In this document: piece by piece, positions 51,544-62,337 of the stretch
Layout of the letters: the number at the start of each line of letters is the position of its first letter
Numbering within the stretch: the stretch's first letter is position 1
NCBI GenBank assembly: GCA_024811115.1
Contig: JAKOGH010000733.1
Location: forward strand, 186,001-250,000
Source of the DNA: Terana coerulea
Taxonomy: Eukaryota > Basidiomycota > Agaricomycetes > Polyporales > Phanerochaetaceae
Direction of reading: 5' to 3'
DNA length: 64,000 nt
Made by a program: the position numbers and the translations under genes
The notes under the pieces: generated by a model
Database searches by the model: none
Told to the model about the DNA's origin: nothing
What the model saw: only the letters and a program-made list of their open reading frames with translations

Positions 51544-52106
51544 TATCACAAAACTCTAATACTCACCTGCTAGGAATGCTTGGAGAGGTTGGGGAGAGCA
51601 GGGGACTTTGAGTAAAGCAAGTAGAGGAGATATGAATCAACAATGTTGTTGAGTCTGAGGTATTAGCCCTCAGACCAGCCTCCTTATATACATGTGTAGA
51701 GGGACCCCAGACACTATCTAAGACCTCCAATACCATGTGCTGACTGATACAGTCAGGTAATCCATGACTAAGGCTTCAGAGCATACCGCTGCTCTAACTC
51801 TCTTATCAGATCTGACCTAGCTATCATGCTAACATCAACACTATCTAGATGTCCTAATCTAGCTACTGTACACTACCAGTACACGATGTCATAGTGACCT
51901 CATAGTGAGGTCATAGTCTAGAACGAATCCAGAACTGAGTCCATGATCCTGTGTCCGTATGAGGCATATCCCCGATAACCATGCGTCCGTTGCATGGCCA
52001 ACTGATCAGCATCTTGTAACGCTGTTGTGACGACTGGGTAACATGTTCCGTGACTTGATGTTATACTCTAAGCGCTGTATGCTAGCGCTGAGGGAAATTT
52101 ATGACA
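51544..52106 (-). repeat. LTR (3' LTR of a minus-strand Ty3/gypsy fragment)
   Basis: About 563 bp. On the minus strand it begins TGTCATAAATTTCCC and is immediately preceded by a polypurine tract (GAGGAGGGGG), the position expected for the 3' LTR of an element transcribed leftwards. It is roughly 90% identical to 54588-55147, but in inverted orientation. A TATATAAGG promoter-like sequence lies within it. Confidence 0.85.
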
Positions 52107-54587
52107 TTACCCCCTCCTCAGGTTCGAGCTCCGTCGAGAATTTGCCAATTTATCGTAGTCCAATTACTTCAATATTCACATCCGCAATCCGTTCGATGAT
52201 AAGCTGGGCCACCTGATTGCCAATTTGAACTGCAAAGTCGATGTCGCTGGTGTTTACAAGGGTTACTTGTATCCCGTCTTTGTAGTCACGGTCGATCACT
52301 TTGGTGATTGCTTCAACTCTTTCGTTGGAAAGTCGGTTGCAAGACATGATTCGGCCACAAGTTCCACTCGGTAATTGAACTTTAATGCCGATAGGCACTG
52401 TTGTTCTCGAGTTGGATTTAACTGTGTGTTTCTGATAGGCATGCAGCGTAAGTCCGGCTGCTTCTTTGGAGATTCGTGTAGGGGTTTGACCGCCAATGAG
52501 TTCGACTTCAAGCGTAGAGTCTCGTTGTAGTAGTACAGGTGTGACGTCTTCTTCGAACTCAACCGTTCGTGCGGCTTGTCGGTTCAGCTTGAGGTAGTCT
52601 TGAACTGCTTTCTTGGTGTTCTTGACGTTGTCCTCGTCTTCTCAAGTGACTTCATTGCGTCTGAATCCTTTCCATTGGACCAGGTATTGAGTTTTCTTAC
52701 TGCGTTTGCGGTGTTGCAAGATTTTCTCAACTTCCCACTCTTCCTGTCCTTTAACCATGACTGGCTTAGGCACGAGTGGTTTCTGTCCTGGTATGGAAGG
52801 ATCATTATAAGTGGCTAGCTTGCTGGCGTGGAATACTGGATGCATAGCTCGGTAGCGTGGTGGCATTTTAACCTTGAAGGTGACAGCGGACAACTGTTCG
52901 ATGATTTTGAACGGTCCCTCGTACGTGGGTTCAATGCACGCTCCGTAGTCTGGTAATCCCGTAGGTTGATAAGTACTTTGTCTCCGACTTTGAACGGCAC
53001 GTTCTGGATGCCCCTGATCATAGTACCATTTCATACGCTTCAGTAGCTAAGGTTAGAGCAGCTTTGCCTGCTCTTGGGCTTCATGTTGCTGTTTCATGAT
53101 GTCGTTAAGGTCTATGCTTTTGACCTGCTTGACTAGTGTAGGACCTGCTCGAAGATGTCGACCGTATTCTAAGAAGAACAGTGTCTCTTTGGTTTCTTCG
53201 TGTGCCCAGTTATTGTACACGAACTCCGCTGTACTCAACAATGTAGACCAGTTATCAAGGTTGTAGTCCACATAGCACTGAAGATACTGTTCCAGAATTT
53301 GATTCACACGTTCGGTTTGACCGTCCGTCTGTGGATGATATGCCGTAGACATTGCCGAGTTGATACCAAGTAGCTTGCACCATTGCTGGAATAGTTCCGC
53401 TGCAAACTGAATTCCCTCGATCTGATATGATCTGAAGCGGCAGCCCGTGTGAGGGGTACACTCTGTCATACAATAGTTGTGACAGGTCTTGTGCCGAAAA
53501 CTCATTTGTGATTGCATAGAAGTGCGCTTGCTTGATAAGTCGACATACGACAACACAGATAGTGTTGTAACCATGTGACTCTGGTAACTGAGTGATGAGG
53601 TTGATTGTAATGATTTCCTATGGCCCATGAGGCACAGGGTTCGGCATTAATGGTCCATAGGGCTGCTGTGGGCGATTTTTCATCCACTGACACATATCGC
53701 AACCTGTAACATAGTTCTTGACAAATATTGACATGCCCGGCCACCAATAGTTTCTAGAGACTAGTTCATACGTTTTCCACCTGCCAGGGTGTCCAGCTGA
53801 TGGTAAGTTGTGATGAATTTGTACAATTCGTCGTCGTAAATGATCATCTGTTGATGTGGAGATATAGATCTTGCCACGGAACAGTAGTAATCCGTTCTCA
53901 TAGTTTCATTCCTTGAGCCTTTTTCCAAACTCTCTAGGTCCTGACTTCAATAATGACTTGTAGCCTTTCGTAATATCATCTGATAGCAATGCTTCCCCGA
54001 CCTCAATTAGGATTTGGTCGTTGTTAACAGGCGCTTCATGGGAAGCCTCGACAGTCCAGATGGTGAAATATTCCGGTTTGAGCAAAATTTGGTCTCAGTT
54101 GTTGAGCTTTACCCCTCCTCATGATCTGGCCTCCTGGACAGAGGGTCTTCAGCTTGCATTGTCTTTCCAGGCTTGTGATGTAGAGAATAGTTGAATCGCG
54201 TTAGGTACAAAGCCCATTGTGCTTGTCTTCGTGTCAACTTTTGGGCTGTTCTGAAGTAAGTCAGATTCGATGATCTGACCATACTTCGAACTTTTCCCGG
54301 ATGTCCCTCCAAGTAGTGTCTGTACTCTTCCAATGCTTTTATGATTGCGAGCAACTCTTTGTCGTAAATCTCATAATTACGTTCGTGTATATTGAGTGAC
54401 TTTGAGTGAAAGGCTACGGGGTGCCACATTTCGTCAGCAGGATCCCGTTCGCGACAGCACTGCACTGATTGCAAAGTCGCTTGCATCGGTTGACAATCTG
54501 AATGGGTTCTCATCATCCAGAATACGTAGTATGGGTGCTGAAGTAAAGGCCTTTTTTAGCGCCCTCGAATGCCACTTGTTGATCAGC
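52107..54587 (-). mobile_element. Decayed Ty3/gypsy (chromovirus-type) internal fragment
   Basis: Read on the minus strand: the end of the RT connection and RNase H (ALKKAFTSAPILRILDDENP, TDASDFAISAVLS, ERNYEIYDKELLAIIKALEE, NYSLHHKPGKTMQAEDPLSR), an integrase with zinc finger remnant and core (ISDRG, YHPQTDGQTERVNQILEQYL, EFVYNNWAHEETKETLFFLE), an integrase C-terminal domain, a chromodomain (EWEVEKILQHRK, YLVQWKGF) and a dUTPase-like domain. Gag, protease and nearly all of reverse transcriptase are missing: the fragment stops where the right LTR begins. There are several frameshifts (for example just after ISDRG near 53430) and a Trp-to-stop change in the chromodomain at about 52630. It cannot move autonomously. 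Confidence 0.9.
52150..52460 (-). pseudogene. dUTPase-like domain at the end of the Ty3/gypsy pol
   Basis: About 100 residues following the chromodomain in the same reading direction and frame. dUTPase-fold motifs: EAAGLTLHA (motif 1 region with the usual Asp replaced), IKVQLPSGTCGRI (motif 2), ITKVIDRDYKDGIQVTLVN (motif 3, with I-D-x-D-Y kept) and VQIGNQVAQLIIERI (motif 4). The Gly-rich motif 5 is missing; the domain ends at GLR followed by a stop, so catalysis is doubtful. It sits directly upstream of the polypurine tract. Confidence 0.75.
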
Positions 54588-55147
54588 TGTCATAAATTTC
54601 CCCTCAGCGCTAGCATACAGCGCTTAGAGTATAACTTATCAGTCACGGAACATATTACCAGTCGTCACAGCATTACTGAATGCTGATCAGTTGGCCGTGC
54701 AACGGACGCATGGTTATCAGGGATATGCCTCATACGGACACAGGATCATGGACTCAGTTCTGGATTCGTTACAGACTATGACCTACATTGTAAGTCACTA
54801 TGACATCGTGTACTGGTAGTGTACAGTAGCTAGATTAGGACATCTAGATAGTGTTGATGTTAGCATGATAGCTAGGTCAGATCTGATAAGAGAGTTAGAG
54901 CAGCGGTATGCTCTGAAGCCTTAGTCATGGATTACTGACTGTATCAGTCAGCACATGGTATTGGAGGTCTTTAGATAGTGTCTGGGGTCCCTCTACACAT
55001 GTATATAAGGAGGCTGGTCTGAGGGCTAACACCCCAGACTCAACAACATTGTTGATTCATATCTCCTCTACTCGCTTTACTCAAAGTCCACTGCTCTCCC
55101 AACCCCTCCAAGTCTTCCTAGCAGGTGAGTATTAGAGTTTTGTGATA
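54588..55147 (+). repeat. LTR in inverted orientation relative to 51544-52106
   Basis: About 560 bp starting TGTCATAAATTTCCCC on the plus strand and ending GTGATA. It is about 90% identical to the reverse complement of the left LTR, including TATATAAGG and the final AGTATTAGAGTTTTGTGATA. Its orientation is opposite to what a 5' LTR of the minus-strand internal fragment should have, so it is a separate (solo) LTR insertion or the product of a rearrangement. Confidence 0.85.
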
Positions 55148-56310
55148 CTGACCCTCCATTGTCGTGTAGTGTCACTTCGGGTCCCTGATGGCATGGTAGG
55201 TGGTCGCTGACGCAGCTGACACGTCGGTTAGAGATGGAGGACTGAGGGGATGAAGGTGATACCAAACGCGAAGGCCTCAGAGATGTTGAGGTGCTTCAAC
55301 AGGCCTTGTAGGTCATCAATAATGCGTGCAAATACATAGCCAAGCTGCTATAGTGCAGTTGTTAACCTTCTGGGTGTGTTGACCAAGGTGGTTCTGGGTT
55401 CGAGTCTTTATGTGTGCATTGTGTTGATATCTTATAATTGTCCTTTTTAGCCTAACCCATTAACAAAAACATACAAATGGATGGTTTTAATCCTCTATGA
55501 AGCAGTCACTCTTTTAGGGCTGTTATAATATTTAAAAGTGATTACAACTTGTTGTTCAATTGTGGTTATCATATATATATAAATAGACAATCCAAACATA
55601 AGCAGCTTCTTTTTGGCAGTTATATAGAGCTTATATACTGGGTTATAAAGGTAATATTGAAAAACTCCAGACTTGTTATTGATAATATCTTTAAGGCTTT
55701 GTGCACTTTAAAAACTAAACTAATAAGACATTCAATATGCATTTATATGCTAACTAGGCTAAAATAAGGAACTATACCTGTATTAACTCTAAAAGTGTAA
55801 TAGTATAAGTATATGCATTAGCTGATTAGCAAAAAAAAGGAGAGAAAGAACTAAATTAGCTGAAAACAATACAATAATAAGGGTTTAAATAATAAATAAA
55901 AGCAATAGCAAAATAAGTATCATAAGCTCGAAGTAATGTCATAAATATAGCACAAATAACAAGCAAGTAAGTAAGAAGATAATAATAAGCTATTGATAAA
56001 ATATGAAATAGTGAGAAATTAGGCAAAAAGAAATTTAGTAAATGAGCTAATGAAAGAATGTAATAAGGCATTGGTAAGTGATGAAAAGTCAGTTAGGTAG
56101 TAAAAAGCCACTAACAAGTAGCAGGTTAGAATGTTAAAAAGGCAAAAACTGTTTAGCAAGCTAATAGAGGTAAATTAGCTAAATGAGCTGTATTTTAGAA
56201 AAGCATTTTCACAAAAAGTGGAAAAGAGCATAATGGACAACTTAGCACTAAAAAGAAGTATAAAGCACAGATTAGAAGGAGGGGTTTTTCCAGATGGAGG
56301 CATACCAGTA
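55148..56310. other. AT-rich island with tRNA-like head
   Basis: From about 55430 to 56310 the sequence becomes strongly AT-rich, unlike the GC-rich neighbours, with no plausible gene (a 71-codon hydrophobic minus frame at 55856-56071 is compositional). It ends inside a beta-lactamase-like coding sequence. It may be a SINE-like or other non-autonomous insertion; its termini were not identified. Confidence 0.55.
55344..55417 (+). repeat. tRNA-like sequence with Pol III A and B boxes
   Basis: A perfect A-box match TAGTGCAGTTG at 55351-55361 and a near-perfect B-box GGTTCGAGTC at 55397-55406 are spaced as in a tRNA gene. The acceptor and T stems do not pair, so it is not a functional tRNA; a tRNA-derived SINE head or tRNA pseudogene fits best. 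Confidence 0.45.
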
Positions 56311-56868
56311 ATATGGCTCAAAAATCGTGGATATTCGCCTTTTCGTCTGCATAGACATCCTCGAGCTTCCACTCTTCCTTCCCGGGCAGCAGCGTCTGCA
56401 CTTTTGTCTCCCAGGTGAAAGAGGTGACCCCAAGCGGTAACGCGGTGACGTTCTTGCCTTGCGCGAAGTCGTCCATCAGGATGCCTATGGCAGCAGGCAG
56501 GAATGCCTTCGAGCACGAGCCGATATGAAACAACGTCTGCACGCGTATATCAGTGTTGTTCCACCGCATATATGCGGATGAAAAGCGCACGTCTTCTACC
56601 ACTGGGTCCCCACCCTCTGTCCTGTTTCCCCAGGTGCCAAACTCCTTCTCGACCGTGCCGTTTTCGCGCAGATACACGACGCCGACCAAAGACCTTGCAC
56701 GCCCAGCGCTGCCAGCTGATCCTCAGCGTAGGATGACAACTCCGGCGTGATGGCGCGTCGCACGACGTTGGCGTCGCGCGGGAGACCAAGCGGGACTTGC
56801 TGTGCAACGACAAGGCAGGCCAAGCTCGCAGCAAGAACGTAGAGCAGAACGCATAGCGTCTTACCCAT
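56300..56868 (-). pseudogene. Truncated class C beta-lactamase-like serine hydrolase
   Basis: From ATG 56868 the protein begins with a signal peptide (LCVLLYVLAASLACLVVAQQ), then conserved family sequence: TPELSSYAEDQLAALGVQGL, GVVYLRENGTVEKEFGTWGN, and the active-site region TLFHIGSCSKAFLPAAIGIL, where SCSK is the S-x-x-K catalytic motif. After ANIHDF and a likely SHITGMP the sequence turns into AT-rich DNA, so more than two thirds of the expected 450-550 residues, including the Y-x-N motif, are gone. Two one-base breaks are also present (A3 at 56688-56690 and A5 at 56320-56324). Such enzymes hydrolyse esters or amides in the secretory or extracellular space. Confidence 0.75.
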
Positions 56869-57712
56869 CTTGGGGGGCACGACAAAGAGAGAAAAGGGCG
56901 ATGGCAAGACACATCGTAGGATAGGGTCGAGTTGCCCGTAGGCTCACGACGTACCGACGAACAAGCGCCCTGCGAACGGCGTATGTTGATGCGCCACAAT
57001 CTTCGAGCAGTGGTGCCTTCTTTGGCGGCAATCAAGTTCGTTCGCCAATCGCCGGCCGGCGACATGCGCGTTCGCGGCTTAAACTTTCTTCCTTACTCCC
57101 TCGTTCCAGGTACGAACTTTCAGTAAGTACGGACAGCCTGTTGGCGTATAGGGAACAAGGCGACTTCACGTAAGTGCGGACGACAATTGCTTTGAAGTAG
57201 TGACTGACATGTACGGACAAGACCAGCCACAGCCCAAACGCCAGAAGACTCCGCATCTTCGTTCTTACGAGTTACATCTGCTATATATGACGGCAAGTTC
57301 GCACCATTATGAGGATCTGCCTTTGCCTTGCATGATTACTACTTTAAGGACCACCGGCAGGTGCGTGCACATTTCTGATGTTCCTGAGCAGAAGGCAGTA
57401 CTGACTTGAGGCTTAGTAAGTTACTGCTTGGTAAGCAAGCCGTCGGAGAGTTTCGCCAGCTGTGGGCTGTATGGCCCATCAGCAGGCCACTAGTCGTGCG
57501 TGACGCGTACAATGCCGTGCTCTTCCAGCTGTCGCGTTTGAAGACGCGTACGTGCGAGCAGTGCTTTGTCTAGTTCGTGCGGCTGAGAAGACCGCTATAG
57601 CGATGACGAGGCGTCTCGGCATGGACCATATAAAAGTGCAGTGCGCGACGACTCCTTAGCAGCAACACTGAACTCATATCTTCACAGACACTCCTCCGAG
57701 ACGTTTGAAACA
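56869..57712. other. Divergent intergenic region before Gal80-like copy 2
   Basis: Promoters of the truncated hydrolase (minus) and of Gal80-like copy 2 (plus). A clear TATAAAAG at 57629-57636 lies about 80 bp upstream of the latter's ATG. No gene supported. Confidence 0.5.
57629..57636 (+). promoter_or_regulatory. TATA box of Gal80-like copy 2
   Basis: TATAAAAG 77-84 bp upstream of the ATG at 57713. Confidence 0.65.
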
Positions 57713-59007
57713 ATGTCTATTCCCAACGCACCCATTCGCATTGGCGTCATCGGCCTCTCCGTCTCAGGCGGGTGGGCCGAGAACCTCCTCGCGTCCATCC
57801 TGCCCCCTCTCCCCTAGCCTCCCAGTACAAGCTCGTCGCGCTCGCAACGCGCTCCGAGGCGTCCGCGTCCGCGACAGCCAAGAAGTACACCGACCTGCTC
57901 GGGCACGCCATCAAGGGCTACTACGGCCCCAGCGGCGCGACGGACATTGCGAACGACCCGGACGTAGACCTCGTGGTTGTGTCCGTGAAGGTCACAGAGC
58001 ACAAGGCGGCGGCGCTGCCGGCGATTGAAGCGGGCAAGGCGGTGTTCGTCGAGTGGCCGCTCGCGCGCAACATGGCGGAGGCGAAGGAGCTCGCGGAGAA
58101 GGCGAAGGCGAAGGGCGTCCGGACCTGGGTGGGTACCCAAGGCATACAGAGCCCCGCGGTGAAGAAGGTGAGGCTCCGTCTTTCACGGCGACTGGGCTAT
58201 TTCTAACATCACGACATTGTTGCCTTGTATAGCTCAGGGAACTGGTGCGATCTGGAGAGCTGGGAAGGATTGTGTCTTCGAGCTTCGTGAGTCCTGCGAC
58301 GTGCCCATGAGTGTCTCTGCCTAACGAGACGTTGTAGTCGGCCATTCTGCCTAAAGAGGTTCCCCTGTACGGAGGGGCCAGCGTCCCCGACCGATACACG
58401 TACCTCGTCGAGCCTGATACTGGTACGTGTCTACACCGTAAACATCAGACTTGGTAGCTAATCGCACGCATTAACAGGCGCGACGCTCACCGGACTCCCC
58501 GGCGGGCACGTCCTCGCACAATTCATCCACGCGCTGGGCGACTTCGCGTCGGTCCAGGCGACGTTCACGACGCTGAACCCGCGTCTCCAGGTGGTGGGCG
58601 ACGACGGCAAGCCCACGGGCGAGTTCGTCAACGTCACGACGGAGGACCAGGTCGCATTCTCCGGCCTGCTGAAGAGCGGCGCGACGGTGACGTTCCACCT
58701 GCGCTCGGGCCTGTCGACGCAGCCGGGCCGGGTGCCCCTCCAGTGGCTCGTCGACGGCGAGGAGGGCTCGGTGAAGATCGACAGCGAGACGGTGCTGTCT
58801 CCCAACGTCCACCCGCTCAACGTGCTCATCAAGGGTGAGAAGTGGGAGCCGGAGGAGTGGACGGGCAGCATTGACAGCGCGTGGCGGGAGTTTGCAAAGG
58901 GCGAAAGCGGCGAGTACGCGACTTTTGAGGATGCGGTGAGGCTGCACACCTTGATTGAAGCCATCAGAAAGAGCGCGCTTGAAGGGGTTCGTGTCACGTT
59001 GGACTAA
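57713..59007 (+). CDS. Gal80-like Gfo/Idh/MocA oxidoreductase, copy 2, one frame break
   Basis: Exons 57713-58167, 58233-58286, 58338-58422 and 58478-59007, the same four-exon layout as copy 1. Rossmann start IRIGVIGLSVSGGWAENLLA, VDLVVVSVKVTEH, VFVEWPLARN and WVGTQGIQSPAVKK; C-terminal domain GGHVLAQFIHALGDFASVQA, FHLRSGLSTQPGRVPLQWLV, ending LEGVRVTLD. One base is missing in C5TCTC4 at 57803-57814, where copies 3 and 2 otherwise align as ILPPSPLASQYK. This is the best preserved copy; apart from that run it looks functional. Confidence 0.87.
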
Positions 59008-59691
59008 TGTAAATTAAAGAGTCAGAATATCCTTGTTTGTCTTGCACTGCTACCAGTTTCCTACGCATTTTACTTGCTTCTTGCCTGCGAATAGTGTACA
59101 CGATGATCCGTGCTTCCTAAGAATTTTCCAGATGCTACTAAGTCAAATCGTATCCCTGCCGCTCGTGTGAGTACAAAGATCCCAACCACGCAACCCTGGT
59201 GAGAAAATATGGGATTTGCCCTGCGCCATGCTGTGGAGACGGTCAGATGGCGGGGCGGTCAGCAGACGACTACGCCTTCCTTTTGTGGCGGACGCCGATC
59301 GCGGTTCAGTTGTTCTTTCCTTTTGGGGGTGACACCGGAGCTGCTTCTAGCAGTCCTCGAGCGGCCATGTCTGGTCATCTGCCTCTCTCCATCGCCTTGT
59401 CCGCGTCTGTCTGGCTGCGTATAGGCTACTTGCCTGTGATGTTCGTCATCAGCTATGTCTTGGGCGTGCGCCCGGCTTCTTTGTCCGCGGCGTCAGCCAC
59501 GCCAATAAATATGCGGGGAGAAGCTCGAAAGCTTCCGTCGATTTGCCCCCGACCGACCTTCGATTCGTGTGTGACATACTAAATAAATAGTCAGTTGCGT
59601 TCCCTTCTGACGTCTTCCGTTTTTCAACCCGAACGCTCACCTTCTTGTCACTCACAGACTTGTCCTCACCGTCCCCGACGTCGAGCCCAGC
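59008..59691. other. Intergenic before membrane-protein gene
   Basis: 3' flank of copy 2 and promoter of the following gene. Open frames inside have no family match. Confidence 0.45.
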
Positions 59692-60354
59692 ATGGTTGCA
59701 CGCAGACCCGAACACTCCCTGGCGCGCATCGCCTCGCTCCTGCTCTCGTTCGCCTTCGGCATCATAGGCATGGGCGTCGGCATCAACGCCCTCGTCAAGT
59801 TCCACAAGGAGAAGAAGCAGCTCATCGCCGCCGCGCCTGCGGGCTCGTCCGTGTCCGTCAACACGAACGACGTCCTCAACTCGGGCTACGTCCTCACCGT
59901 CGTGTGCGGCCTCATCGCGCTCGTCTCCTTCCTCTTCCTCACCCCGGTCTTCCTCGCGCCCGCTCGCGGGGCGCACGCTCAAGTTCCAGGGCGCCCTCCT
60001 CGCGTTCCTCTCCGTCTGGCTGTTCGCGACCATGGTCCCCTTCACCGACTTCTTCGCGAACCGCTCGGCGAAGGTCTCTGCGACGCTGGGCGGCTTCGCT
60101 GTCCCGCAGAGCATCATCCAACAGATTGTGGCGTCGCTTGGCGCGACGACGGAGTACAAGCACGTTGACTATCGTACGTTTCTTGACTTTGCTTTGGCGT
60201 CTACCTGTCACTGACCTGTTTGCTAGTGCGCTTGTCTGCTATTCTCCCGTGGTTCGCATTCCTGTTTGGAACCACCTCCGCAATTCTGTCTTTCCTCGAC
60301 TCTCGTCACGCCAGGAGGAACGCGAATGCTTACCCAGTGGGCTCCGGGGAGTAG
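59692..60354 (+). CDS. Four-helix membrane protein of unknown function, one frame break
   Basis: Exons 59692-60173 and 60227-60354 give about 200 aa with four hydrophobic segments: LLLSFAFGIIGMGVGINALV, TVVCGLIALVSFLFLTPVF, LLAFLSVWLFATMVPFTDFF and LSAILPWFAFLFGTTSAIL. The layout (small tetraspan, short polar tails) is common in Agaricomycete genomes and no function is assigned. The G4 run at 59968-59971 contains one base more than the frame allows: with three G the sequence reads on as RGRTLKFQGALLAFL. The intron is 53 nt. Confidence 0.7.
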
Positions 60355-61016
60355 GCCAGCGTGATGCGCCAGCTGTCTTGGACGAGAAGAGGAATCCAGA
60401 GAAAACCGCAGCCTCCGCAGTTTAAAGTGCGTTATTCTTCTGTCTTGGCCAGCATGTACTGACATCCCTTGACTCAGGTCAGCAGTACGAATGTCTTTCA
60501 GTAGTCCTATCTACTAGCATTCACGAGCTGAAATCACGGATGAATCACAAATACTTTTCGGCGCCCACAGCACCACGAATCGCGACGTCTTTTCGTCTTC
60601 ACGACTGTTACTTACGTTTGTCATGACTCGGAATCTCTTGACTTGGCCCAGTCCTTGGGCGCAAACTTCTGTAGTTTGTTGTACTGTAGTATCATCTAGG
60701 GTCTTGGTTGTAATTCCCTTCGGTTCTTATAATTGACTTCTTGTAGCGTCCCTGCATCTCTATCGATCCTGGAGCATATCTCACAGAAGCCTTCAAAAGC
60801 TTGAGCCTTGAAGCTCGAGTGACGCCAGCGTCGCCACTTTGCCCACGTGGACGCCACAATCATTCGGCTTTCTCCATATGGACGCGCTGTAGTAGCTGGG
60901 CTTACCTGTAAGCTCTCTGATTTTTCACTCTGGCGTTACGACTCGTGCATAGAGTATGTTGATGCCGTTGCTACAAGTGCTCCTCAACGTGGGAAACGAG
61001 GGCAGCACGCTCGGGT
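60355..61016. other. Convergent 3' intergenic region
   Basis: Between the membrane-protein stop and the stop of Gal80-like copy 3 on the other strand. Nothing recognised. Confidence 0.5.
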
Positions 61017-62337
61017 TTAGTCGACTGTGACACGAGCGCCCTCTCGCACTTTTCCTGACAGCCTCGACTAGAGTATGCACCCGCAGCGCATGCTCGAACC
61101 TGGGATACTCGCCGCTTTCGCCCTTCGCAAACTCCCTCCAAGCGCTTTCCAGATTGTCTAAGATATCTGCTGGCTTCTCCTCGGCCTCCCATTTCTCGCC
61201 CTTGATCCACACCGTGTGTGGACCCTTAAGGTTGATGGTCGATACATCGCCTTCGACGCGAATGGAGCCCTTCTCGCCGTCGATGAGCCACTGGGGGGGG
61301 GGGGGGGGGGGGGGGGTACCTGGCCTGGGCTGGCTTCGGGGATGCCCGAGCGTAGGTGGAACGTCACCGTTGCGCCGTTCTTCAGGAGACTCGAGAAGGC
61401 GACTTGGTCTTCCGCAGTGCGCTCGAGGAATTTGCCGGTGGGTCTGCCGTTGGGGATCAGCTCGAGGCGAGGGTTGAGCGTCGCGAAGGTAGCCTGGACA
61501 GAGGCGAAATCGCCAAGCGCATAAGTGAAAGCCGCCAGGATATGCCCGGCAGGAAGCTCGGTGTGAGATGCACCTGTTGTTATGCAGAGTTTAGGTACGA
61601 AGCACGCCACTTATGAGGTATGAGGGGACACAATACACACCGCTGTCTGGCTCGAGGGCGTAGGCATATCTCTCGTCGACGCCGCTACCGCCGAAAAGCG
61701 GCCACTCCTTGGCGTATACACCAGACTTGCAGCCCATCATCAGCGACGCTCGACAATTACATGGGTTTGGCTTACGATAGCCGAGGAGATGATCCTTCCA
61801 AGCTCTCCAGACGCCACCACTTCTCTGACCTACGTCGCACAGGACGTCAGCAAACGATTCTGGCAGCTAAAATAAACAACTACACATCTTCTTGACGGCA
61901 GGACTCTGCACCGCCTGTGTCCCAACTATGCTCCTGACGCCTTTGGCCCTGGCCTTCTCAACGATGGCCTTTGCCTCCTCAAACCCTCGTCCAAGCGGCC
62001 ACTCCACAAACACCGCCTTCCCGGCTTCGAGGGCAGGCAGAACCGCAGCCTTGTGCTCAGTGACCTTCACAGTCACCACGACGAGATCGACATCGGGATC
62101 CTGCGCGATATCCGCCGCACCGGAGGGTCCGTAGTACCCTTTGACGGGGTGCCCGAGGAGGTCGGAGTACTTCTTCGCTGTCGCGGACGCGGACGCCTCT
62201 GAGCGCGTCGTAAGCGCGGCGAGCTTGTATTGGGAAGAGAGAGGCGAGGGTGGCAGAATGGGCGCGAGGAGTGTTGCGGCCCAGCCGCCGGGGGGAGACA
62301 GAGAGGCCAATGACGCCAATGCGGATCGGCGCCTTGA
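61017..62337 (-). CDS. Gal80-like Gfo/Idh/MocA oxidoreductase, copy 3, several frame breaks
   Basis: Same layout as copies 1 and 2 on the opposite strand. Recognisable: APIRIGVIGLS, GGWAATLLAPILPPSPLSSQ, VDLVVVTVKVTEH, VFVEWPLGRGFEEAKAIVEK, REVVASGELGRIISSAI, YAKEWPLFGGSGVDERYAYA, GHILAAFTYALGDFASVQAT, QWLIDGEKGSI, LESAWREFAKGESGEYP and a C-terminus that reads EGARVTVD only after a frame change. Breaks: an over-long C run (G6 on plus, 62290-62295) in the Rossmann loop, a 24-G tract at 61293-61316, and a base-count error near 61040. No clear in-frame ATG precedes the Rossmann start, so the 5' end is approximate. Either a decaying copy or one with several consensus errors. Confidence 0.75.
61293..61316. 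repeat. Homopolymer of 24 G inside an exon
   Basis: Twenty-four consecutive G on the plus strand interrupt Gal80-like copy 3 exactly where paralogs encode GRVPLQWL. On the coding strand they would add about seven proline codons and shift the frame. Confidence 0.95.

Noticed and set aside
59595..60425. A 276-codon Arg-rich open frame on the plus strand
   Set aside because: It is the wrong-frame shadow of the four-helix membrane protein; composition is driven by GC-rich codons of the real frame.
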